Positions 32,988 through 42,200 of a DNA stretch of 45,940 nucleotides are shown here, in pieces. The position numbers and the translations under genes were made by a program. The DNA is from Candidatus Saccharimonadota bacterium (GTDB lineage: Bacteria > Patescibacteriota > Saccharimonadia > Saccharimonadales > 2-12-FULL-41-12), in assembly GCA_022842995.1 (NCBI GenBank), contig JALHOM010000002.1, positions 45,552 to 91,491 on the forward strand, given 5' to 3'. The notes under the pieces were generated by a model. The model was not told the origin of the DNA, searched no databases, and saw only the letters and a program-made list of their open reading frames with translations. Every line of letters starts with the position of its first letter. Position 1 is the first letter of the stretch.

Positions 32988-33800
32988 CTATAACCTCAAC
33001 ATGAAATACATTAAACTAAAGCAACTGATAGCAACCAGGCTGACCATGATCATCGTTTGAGATAAAGCACGCAAAATAGCCGGCTTTGCCAGTGGATTTC
33101 TACCGGTCGCTACCACACCACTTCGAACCGCACTATATGACAAAAAGCTTATTGCCAGTACACCGACAGCAGCAATAAAGAAGACGAAGAAAAGCTGCAA
33201 GGCAGAGACGTCACGTCCGGCAATACTGCGAACCCACGTTGTCGAAGTTGCACCATCTGCCACAGATGACGACGGAGCAACACCGACAGAGACAATCATC
33301 GGTAGTAAAGCGGTTTCTTCAGAGGCATTATCGCCTTCGGATCCAAATGAGCTTTCAGCAACGCCGACGACTGGTTCGCCTTCATTTGCCTTCGCACCAA
33401 CTCCCGATACTTTGCTCAGGCCGATTAAATCTCCACGACTTATCGTACCGTTACTCTTGTCAACTTTGACCTGGGCGCGACCAGCGATAGCTACCTGGAC
33501 TTTGCCTTCTTGATTATTGCCATCAAGTGAAATAGTAGACTTATCCGCGGGCACGACAACTCCCAGCAGTTTGGTCGACTGGTCAACCGAAGCCACCGCT
33601 ACAGCATCGGCATTGCCAGAATCTATAGCGACAATCGTTCCCTCTTCCAAACTTATTGACGAGGTAAACCATTTCGCTACGTCAGAAGTAGCTGCAATCC
33701 CCGCACCACCGAAATTACTCAGCAAAAACAAAGACAAAAATAGATATAGGACACATCGTGCCACGAAAAGCTTATTGTTGTTTTTGTTTTTGTTGATCAT
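32988..33800 (-). CDS. Small secreted/membrane protein with a lone G2-like domain and a two-helix hairpin
   Basis: A 270-aa protein. The Asn/Lys start (MINKNKNNNK) and hydrophobic segment (12-34) with GAGIAAT look like a cleavable signal peptide. Residues about 52-150 align with the G2-like domain of both giants: EEGTIVAIDSG, KLLGVVVPAD, VQVAIAGRAQVKV, ISRGDLIGLSK and PVVGVAESSF. The DIAEDY-type start of that domain is missing, so it is probably structural. After a flexible Ser/Ala-rich link (170-190), two membrane helices (199-221 and 245-267) are joined by a basic loop with GRNPLAKP. The hairpin recalls ATP synthase subunit c but lacks its acidic residue. It precedes the 4006-aa gene by 7 bases, so the two are very likely coexpressed and may interact. 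Confidence 0.8.
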   Translation of the reverse strand: MINKNKNNNKLFVARCVLYLFLSLFLLSNFGGAGIAATSDVAKWFTSSISLEEGTIVAIDSGNADAVAVASVDQSTKLLGVVVPADKSTISLDGNNQEGKVQVAIAGRAQVKVDKSNGTISRGDLIGLSKVSGVGAKANEGEPVVGVAESSFGSEGDNASEETALLPMIVSVGVAPSSSVADGATSTTWVRSIAGRDVSALQLFFVFFIAAVGVLAISFLSYSAVRSGVVATGRNPLAKPAILRALSQTMIMVSLVAISCFSLMYFMLRL

Positions 33801-33821
33801 TTGTTTTTGTTTTTGATGATC
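33778..33821 (-). repeat. Direct duplication across the start codon of the 270-aa gene
   Basis: On the minus strand GATCA-TC-AAAAACAAAAACAA is followed at once by GATCA-ACAAAAACAAAAACAA. The second copy begins inside the ATG-ATC start of the gene. The resulting A/C-rich ribosome entry region has no Shine-Dalgarno sequence. Confidence 0.55.
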
Positions 33822-33828
33822 TGATTAA

Positions 33829-33857
33829 AGTATAGGCTCGCCTCTGTTACTAAGCAA
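33829..33857 (-). promoter_or_regulatory. Putative sigma70-type promoter for the 270-aa, 4006-aa and beta-helix genes
   Basis: Minus strand TTGCTT (33857-33852), 17-base spacer, TATACT (33834-33829), about 30 bases before the ATG. It lies in the only sizeable gap (142 bases) of the five-gene surface cluster and could drive the three downstream genes independently of the two upstream ones. Confidence 0.55.
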
Positions 33858-33942
33858 TAGAATTATTGCGTATATGAGTACAAAAAATACTAAATATACA
33901 CATTATCTGTGGATAAGCGTTGTAATTTTCTATAACACGGCT

Positions 33943-36270
33943 TTAGTGAAAGAATCGACCACGAAAGGCTGCGAATAACGCAAATTTAGAGGCAACCAGA
34001 TAGGCTATCGCCCCAAACCCAACAGCACCATTCGCGGCTACAAAACCATATAGAACTGGTTTAGCGATAGTAGTCTCAGGCAGTGGGCCAGCCTTAATCG
34101 TCACAACTGAAGAATCTTGCAGGTCGGTGATATCTTCTTCCAAAGCGACTGAACTAACCGCATCGGCAGCGGGAACAACCTCGACTATCTCTGTCGATGG
34201 ATCAACCATGCCGTCATTGTTTACATCGATAGCTACATCGTTTTGACCATCTCCGTTAAAGTCTGCAACCAGTCTGCCGGACTGACCTGAAGCAGCCTGA
34301 GCGACTGAAGTTGGAATCCTAACAGGGGTTGATCCACTTGCTCCCGGTACGGATATGGGTGTTCTTGGTAAATTCTGTGAGCTACCACTACTTCCGCCCG
34401 ATGGCGGGTTAGTAACGGGCGTTGGCGATGAAATCTTTGTAAAGCTTACTTTATTTAAGTTAACAGCTTTTCCAACAAAACTAACTCTTAAAACGCCACC
34501 ATTCGTTGCCGGAATCGATACATTATTGAGATTAACCGTTTGCCATTTTTGCCAACCACCGGTGCTCGGAACGCCAAATTCACCAATAGTCGTGCCGTTT
34601 AGTTGTAACCTAACACTGCCGCCACCATCCGTTGCGGCCCTCAGAGCCACCGAATAGGTTCCGGCTTGAGCATTTACCGTATATTCAAGCCATTCAGCCA
34701 CATTAACCCAACCGATGCTATGTCCACCGCCAGTATCGGACGTCGTCTCGATATCTACGGCCGTAGAACGGTATTGCCCACCGTTATTGGCGCTTGTCGT
34801 GTCATTGAAAGCGACGTTTTGCCCACCGTTATCGAAATCCTCCGCCTCAATAATGCCTGGGATAGTGCGGGGTGATCCACCATATGGGGTCTGTGGGTTG
34901 GTCACCGGAGTTGGTGTTGGTGTTGGTGTTGGAGTCGGTGTTGGAGTTGGAGTCGGTGTTGGAGTTGGAGTCGGTGTTGGAGTTGGTGTTGGAGTTGGAG
35001 AAGTTGCGATAACCGGCTTAAGCCTGATTATCTTATCATCACCTGTGCGCGCATTCCCACGACCATCTTTGTTACTAGTCGCAAAATAAACAGCTCCATC
35101 TGTTCCTTGAATAATATCCCTAATTCGGCCATAGCCTGTCGTTGTATTTGGCGAATGATACATCCGTTCGATTGCATTTTTTTGAGGCGTTCGGCCATCT
35201 GCCGAAAAAGGCACTCTAAATATCGCCTGATTTGATTTGTCGATTCCGCCAAGCCCAGCGATAAACAAGCTGTTTCGCCACGGCCCCGTTAACGGACCAC
35301 CAGAGTAAAACATAGCTCCACCAGGAGCCCATTTAGCGCTTGGACCACTTGAAGCAAGCGGTTTGATATCTACTATATTGAAGTAGTTATATGTCGAATC
35401 ACGGCCAACTTCGCCATAAAATTTCGGCCAACCATAATTTCCGCCTGGCACTATTCGGTTTACCTCATCATTGCAACAATATGGCGCAGAGCTTGATGGA
35501 CCGTGCTCGGTAATCCACATTTCACCGGTCGTTGGGTGCCAAGCAATTCCCTGCGGGTTGCGATGACCCAAACTCCAAACCCGGTTATTAAACGGGTTAC
35601 CGGCCGCAGCCGAACCGTCATCATTTACGCGCAAAATCTTGCCTCCAAGACTATTGACGTCTTGCGAGATCGTATCTGGCGTAGCTGCTCCGGTAGCAAC
35701 ATACAATTTACCGTCTGGCCCAAACTTAATTCGACCGCCGTTATGGAAACGATATCCCGGGATATTGTCGATCAAAACTACGGGAGCTGAGGTAACCGCA
35801 GCAGTCGATGGATTAACCGTAAATCTCGCTAAACGATTTTTAAGACCGTTGTTGTTATAGGTATAGTAAATATAAACCCAGCCATTGGAGGCGAAATTCG
35901 GGTGAAGCGCCAAGCCCTGCAAGCCTTCCTCGGCGCTTTCGGCCGCCTGAGGAATATTGAGAATCTGACGTACTTGGCCGTTTTGAACTACCTTGACATT
36001 GCCAACACGCTCAGTGAAATACAAAATCCCGTTCGGTGCGAATTGCATCGACCACGGTGTATCCAGGTTTGAAGCTACTACTTCAGCGGTTACCTGGGTA
36101 GTCGTGGCAGTTTGGGCCATGCCTTCGGGCCCACGAGCATTACCAAGATAAAATATGGCAAAGAATATAAACATAACACTAATAGGGACGATGCTCATGA
36201 AAGCTATAGAGGCCTTCAAGTGCCTGATGTGTTGCGAAGAATCTGATTCGTTTTGTTTCATCTTGCTCAT
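33943..36270 (-). CDS. Surface-anchored glucose/sorbosone-dehydrogenase-like protein with CBM6 domain
   Basis: A 775-aa multidomain protein. N-terminal membrane helix (about 22-44). The six-bladed propeller of PQQ-dependent aldose/sorbosone dehydrogenases (about 60-420) has LDTPWSMQFAPNG, EGLQGLALHPNF, the catalytic-His segment YRFHNGGRIKFGPDG (His176), GHRNPQG and TEHGP. A Thr-Pro repeat linker (425-457) leads to a CBM6-like carbohydrate-binding domain (about 472-612; IEAEDFD, WLEYTVNAQAGTY). Then a Ca-binding-type DFNGDGQNDVAIDVNNDG (672-690) and a C-terminal membrane helix (about 741-765). It likely binds a polysaccharide or host wall and may oxidise sugars. Whether PQQ is available to such a bacterium is doubtful. 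It starts 2 bases after the giant gene stop. Confidence 0.88.
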   Translation of the reverse strand: MSKMKQNESDSSQHIRHLKASIAFMSIVPISVMFIFFAIFYLGNARGPEGMAQTATTTQVTAEVVASNLDTPWSMQFAPNGILYFTERVGNVKVVQNGQVRQILNIPQAAESAEEGLQGLALHPNFASNGWVYIYYTYNNNGLKNRLARFTVNPSTAAVTSAPVVLIDNIPGYRFHNGGRIKFGPDGKLYVATGAATPDTISQDVNSLGGKILRVNDDGSAAAGNPFNNRVWSLGHRNPQGIAWHPTTGEMWITEHGPSSSAPYCCNDEVNRIVPGGNYGWPKFYGEVGRDSTYNYFNIVDIKPLASSGPSAKWAPGGAMFYSGGPLTGPWRNSLFIAGLGGIDKSNQAIFRVPFSADGRTPQKNAIERMYHSPNTTTGYGRIRDIIQGTDGAVYFATSNKDGRGNARTGDDKIIRLKPVIATSPTPTPTPTPTPTPTPTPTPTPTPTPTPTPTPVTNPQTPYGGSPRTIPGIIEAEDFDNGGQNVAFNDTTSANNGGQYRSTAVDIETTSDTGGGHSIGWVNVAEWLEYTVNAQAGTYSVALRAATDGGGSVRLQLNGTTIGEFGVPSTGGWQKWQTVNLNNVSIPATNGGVLRVSFVGKAVNLNKVSFTKISSPTPVTNPPSGGSSGSSQNLPRTPISVPGASGSTPVRIPTSVAQAASGQSGRLVADFNGDGQNDVAIDVNNDGMVDPSTEIVEVVPAADAVSSVALEEDITDLQDSSVVTIKAGPLPETTIAKPVLYGFVAANGAVGFGAIAYLVASKFALFAAFRGRFFH
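34905..34998 (-). repeat. Tandem (Thr-Pro) coding repeat
   Basis: A 6-bp repeat (plus strand GGTGTT, GGAGTT, GGAGTC variants) with 12-18-bp higher-order order, coding about 16 Thr-Pro units between the dehydrogenase and CBM6 domains. Such DNA is prone to slippage, so linker length may vary among cells. Because the unit is 6 bp, changes stay in frame. Confidence 0.8.
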
Positions 36271-36272
36271 GG

Positions 36273-39200
36273 TTATTGTACTACAAAGTAATCATATTCA
36301 TAGACCTGTCCCGGTGCCATAGGTGATTTAATTTTTATTATGAAGAAATCGTTCTGGGCATCTCGATATACCGGCATATCGACGGCGGAACTATTAACTG
36401 GATCGATGAAAATCCGCGGCTTAGTTTGGTAGGTCTTCTTGAAGGTAATTTTGACGATTTCGCCAGCGCCAAGCGGAGCGGTTAAGGAGGTAGTATCAAT
36501 AGAAATTGTTCCGGAAATATCGTTGCCGGTTAACGTCACTACAGGGTCTTGAGTATTGGCACCGAGAACAATACCTTGAGCGATATCAAGATCAGGCACC
36601 TGACCAAATGTTATAACGTGGCCGCCAAAGCTGACATCGGCCGCGAAGGTTGCATTGCCGGTGACGTCCAGATTGCCATTTACTTTCAAAATGCCACTGA
36701 CCAGCATGTTACTGAACATCGCATATGAAGCACCTTGGATCTCAGTTATCGGTGTGTAGTAATCGGTCTGTACAAAGACTTCGATGGTTCCACCACCAGT
36801 GACTGATTGCAGTGCGCGACCAACGATCAGACCTTCGGTCGTTGCCTTTTCGCCCATGCCAGGGTTATTCGGCGACAGCATGATTGGGTCGCCGATGGCG
36901 ATGTTGCCAACGACTTTGAGCGGAACTCGACCAACGAGAGCTACCATGCGCGTATCGGTTCGGTTTGCCTTGTAGTCCTTCAGGGCAAGACCCGGTTTGG
37001 TTGAGATGATACCAAGCGTATTCTGCCTATCACCCACTCCAGCCCGGCGCAGTTTACCGGTAGAAGGGTTAAGGGCAACGATCTCTGCAGCAACCAAAGA
37101 CTGATCTTCAACTTCATATTCCTCGGCAACGTCAAAATTATTTACATAGAAGTTTTCGCCGTAAAAATTAGCCGCGTAGACATTGCTGAAATAATTGGTC
37201 AGAGAGCCGATATTAAATCCACCCGAGGTAATATCGCTCGTAGCCAAGCTACAGGCATCGTCTGCACATTTGACTATAAACAAGTCATTGCTCAGATTAT
37301 TGTTAAAGTCCCAGTAAGCAATAACCGGGAGATTATCATTACCTATAGCCACTGAGCTCCATTCCCCAATACGACCAGTCTCCAGATTGGAGTGAACATT
37401 CCCGCTCGAACAGTTATTAGTACCACATTTTGTAATGATAAGCTCATCGCTTGTCGTCAGCGCCTCGTTGCGCCAACTTGTAATAAGTGGCAGTCCGTCT
37501 GCACCGATAACTATCCGAGGGTGCTCTCCAAAAATCCACGTTGCTGGGTTTGCAATCTCTGTCCGAGTAGATGTCGAACACGAATGGTTAGTGCAATTTA
37601 TGACCGTCGGAACATCGCTTGATGCTTCATAAAAAACTATAATCGGATAGCCTGCGCTGTCCAAGGTAATATCAGGCGCCCAACCATCGGAATCACCAGT
37701 TGCAAATTTGGTCAAAGTGTATGTTGAACAAGTTGCATTATTACACTTTGCAACAGCTAAATCAGTATCGGTTTCGTTCTGCATAGCAATAATTGGCGTA
37801 CCGTCAGCCGCGATAGTTACCGCCGGAGCCAAACCGAGCGAGTCGGCATCGCTAACAGTATTGAGCGTCGTGAACGCTGTGCACGCTGTAGTTGTACACT
37901 GATAGATCCTTAGTTGGTCCGTAGCGGCGTTGTTGGTAGCTACAATAATCGGCAAACCATCACTGCCGATAGTTATGTCAATTCCTCCACTATTATTTGG
38001 CACTCCCAAACCAACGCTCAATCCAGCTTCAGTGATTGTTGTATTCGTACGTGAGGTACAGCTTGTATCGGCGCATTTGGTCACGACAACATCGGTATTC
38101 GTAGAATCATAATGCGCAATAACCGGATAACCATCCGTCCCCAACGCAGCGGCGGCAAATTGACCCCAGTTAGTTGCACCGCCGTCGATGTCGGTCTTTG
38201 TTCCAGCCTCGCTACCGGTACATTGAGCATTTGCGCATCTATAAATACGCAGATCACTACCAGTCTGCTCCCAGTATGCAATTACCGGAATTCCGTCGCT
38301 CGGGATGAGGACTTCATTATATTGGCCTGTTGCGTTGGTTGCATCGGCCAAAACCGAAGTCCTAGTAGTTCCAGAGTTGCTCGGCGGATAAGCAGCGAGG
38401 ATATTGCCGCTGAAGGTGCTGTTACCAGTAGTATCGACCGCGATTCTGGTAACGCCGTTAGTGCCTATGTTCAACGTATTCATGCCACTCGATTGGATGT
38501 TATTGAGATACGCAGACTGAAACGCTGTGGTGCTTGAACCAAGGTCAACTCCGCCACTTACCGCACTGCCTGTCGAGGTTGCGCAGTCTGTCGTTGCACA
38601 TCGGGTAATTCGGAGATCCCCGCCAGTGTTGTTATGGTGCGAGATAATCGGCAGCCCGCTCGGTAAAATGGCCATCGAGCTATACGATCCTACGTCGTTA
38701 GTGGTCTCAAGTTCGGTGTTGGTGTTTGTTCCCGTACAACCTGCAGACGTACAACGCAGTACCTGCAGGTCAAGGCCTGTTGCATCGTAGTATGAGATGA
38801 TCGGCATTCCATCGCGGCTTATTGCAAGGTCAGCCCATTCGCCAACAAAGTTTGTCGAAACAACTTGCGTTGTAGTTGGTGTTGCGCAGGTTAGGCTGTC
38901 GCATTTCGTAACGTATAGATCGCCACCGGTTAATTCGTGATGCGCAATAACCAAGAAGCCATCAGCCCCGATCGCAGCCTCGATATCATTACCTGAGTTA
39001 CCCGTTGCGTAAATCGTTGTAGATGTATTCCCCGATGAACATGCAGCGTTGCCACAACGTGTATAGCGGAGGTCAACTGTAGTTTGATCTGAATGAGCGA
39101 TCAGCGGACGTCCGTCAGCCGGAACAGATATAGAAGCGTAGGCACCGACGTTGTTAGTAGAGTCAACAACGGTCGTTGTATTACCACTACTACAGCTCAC

Positions 39201-42200
39201 ATTGCCACATTTAGTCACCTTGAGGTCGTCGGCCGTGTCATCGTAGTAAGCGATGACGGGAAGGCCATCAATACCCAAAGCTACCGAAGCGTGTCTGCCT
39301 GTATCGGCGGCGTTGTCAACGGTTTGTGGCGTCCCTGATGTACAGCTCATATTTGTACATTTTAGGAACCTGAGAGCAGAGTTCGTGACGTCGTAGTAAG
39401 CGATCATTGGCAGGCCGTCATTCCCAAATATAACACTCGGGAATTCGCCGACATCAGCAGCAGAGGTATCGACGGCATTAGACGTGGCACCGGTGCTGCA
39501 AGATTCTGTAGCGCATACGGTAAACCTAAGATCACCGTTTGTATTGTCATGGGACGCAACAACTGCAAAGCCGGTTGGGCTAACAGCAATTGAACTAAAT
39601 AGTCCCGTGTCGGTGCCGAGATCAACATCGGTGCCGACATTTGATGTTGTTGTTGAGCTAGCTACGGTTACGGGTATTATGCCAGCGTTGGTCTTTATGA
39701 GTGAATTGCTCGTATCAACACTGAGCAAGCTTGTACCAGCCGCGTTCCTTACCTGGAAAGCTGACTCAGAGTTAAAGCCACCACCGGACTGAATAACTAC
39801 ATCTTTGGTCGCCGATGAAGTCGTAATCGTCGCTGGACTCGAAGAATTGTCATAGGCCTGTTGCAAGGTGGTCGTTGAACCACCACCCGCACCACAGTTT
39901 TGATCGGTTGTATTACAGAGCGTCTTAACAACACCGTTTTCTATAATACTGATCTTATTAGTCGTTGAGTTATAGAACATACCACCGTTTAGCGCACTGA
40001 GATTAGAAGATGGCGCGGCTGTCGCAGCGTCCAGCTGAAGAACAGTCGTATCAACGTTAGTGCCTGTGCTGTTTCCAATCTTAACCAAGTTTCCGCCACC
40101 CACACCACGAACAGTCGTATCTACACGGAGTAATGTTTCTGAGGCTGCGTTATTTATTACCTGGAAAACATCCGTATCATCGGCAGCCTGAACGATAACT
40201 CCGCCTGTTCCCGCCTGCAACCTGGTTGTTCCGGTGCTAGCAGTTGATCCGACAGTAACAGTCTTAGCTCCAGTACCACCCGTGCCGAAGTTGAGAGCCT
40301 GAATCGATGTGCCAGTTCCGATAGATACTGTCGCCGTACTGTTGGTGCCAATACTGATCGTTCCAGCGGCTCCTGCCTGTATAGCAACCGCACTTGCCCC
40401 GGTACCACCTTGAATTGTTGTAGCACTAGTACTGAGCAGGTTTCCGATTGTAACATTGGTTGTCGAAGACGCCGTTGCATTATTACCTATGCCAATTGTC
40501 TGTGCCACTGCGCCAGTTGTCGTACCGATCTGAATTGTCTTTGCCTGCCCACCAGTACCAAGGTTAATCGTCGGCGTCGAACCGGAAGTTGCATCGAGCG
40601 TAAGATTGCCCGTAGAAGTAGTGAAGCTTGAAGCTGCGTTTCCGGTCAGTGAAACCGCACCGGTAGTTTGGGTCAACCCGCCAGTTATTGTGGTCGAGCC
40701 AGCTTCGAATTCACCAAAGTTAATTGTCGGGGTTACGTTCGTAAATCCGACAGAAGGTTCTGCAGGCGTCGATGTCAGATCGATCCATTCACCATCGACG
40801 AGTTCTCTTGCGACAATATTTAGAGCGTGGAAGTTAGTACCATTTCCGGTTGTAATACCCACGATATGCTTTGTGAGAGAATCCGTTGCAAGCGCATCCT
40901 CACCGTAGACCCTGAGACTGTGGAACGTTGGGTCTGCACCGCCGTTATATTCCTGCTTCTTGATAACGACGCCTCCGCGGAATTCAATATAGTAAACTGT
41001 TGTACCTCCCCCAGTATATGCACCCCCAGTCACCTCAACCATGACTCGATCTGGTGCACCCAAGTTACCTGTACCGATGAACCGTCTATTGAGCTCTATC
41101 CAGTCGGTAGTGTTTGTTGCAACAGAGAAGCCTGATGCTGACGGACTAAAGACGCTGCCGTTAAACGTAGCATTCCCGGTTACTGATAATGTACCGCCTA
41201 ATGAAGTCGCTCCAGAAGCAACCGTCAAACCAGTAACTCCCGTGATTGCACCAGCAGCAGAGATATCTATGTTGGTTGTTTGGAGTGAGAAGGTGCCAGA
41301 GCCACCACCGATGGTTACAAGGCCGTTGCTGGATCCTGTATTTATGTTGGTGGCATTATTTGAGCTGGCGTTTATATCAACTTGAGCACCGGTTATGTCC
41401 AGGCCGGCCGTTCCAACAAATTCTCCTGCAGAGGTGATATAGGCAAGATCTGTCCCTGATGAATTTTCTGCAACAAATAAGTTTCCAGATTGACCTGCGC
41501 TACCTTGTGCCACCAAAACTGGCCGCGTAGCTTGACCCCCAAGCACTAACACAGACGCGTCATTGACCCCACCCGCAGTATAGCCCGGAAGTGCTGCCTG
41601 CCGATTACCCTGTAGTACAAGCCCCCAATATCCATACAACCCTGTTTGCTGGCCATTCCCAGACTGCAAGCCATCACTTCCCTGAGATAGATCAAATCGA
41701 CTATATTCTCCTGCACTCCAATCAGTAAATCCAATCGTTCGAGGCGAGCCCGCACTAGAACCGTTAGTGCTTACCCTTAGATCCCCAGAATCAATTGTTA
41801 GTGAATCAACATTTACGGCGTCTTGTATATCAACATTTCCACCAGCGTTAAGCGCCAACGTAGCGGCCGTTGAAGTAATACTACCGCCATTAGCAGCTAG
41901 CGCACCCGCTGCAGTTATAGTGCCGGTACCTGAAGTCGAGATGTTACCAGAAGTTGTAATGTTATCGCCAGCTGTTGCAGTTGAAAGCGTTGTTCCTGAT
42001 CGCGAGAAGAAACCAACTGTACCGGTTGATGAGCCGGTGATGTTGCCAGAACATGCCAGGTTTCCGTTGGAGCCGTCGATAGTACATCCAGTAGAACCAG
42101 AACCGCCAGCCAATACTATGCCGCCTGCACCAACTGCTGCGCCGATATTCAATGTCGTTACATTGGACTGAAGTAAATTGAAGGTTGTTGCGGTCGAAGT

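Noticed and set aside
34715-35089. Plus-strand frame with a Gly-Val repeat
   Set aside because: It is the antisense reading of the Thr-Pro linker of the dehydrogenase-like gene.
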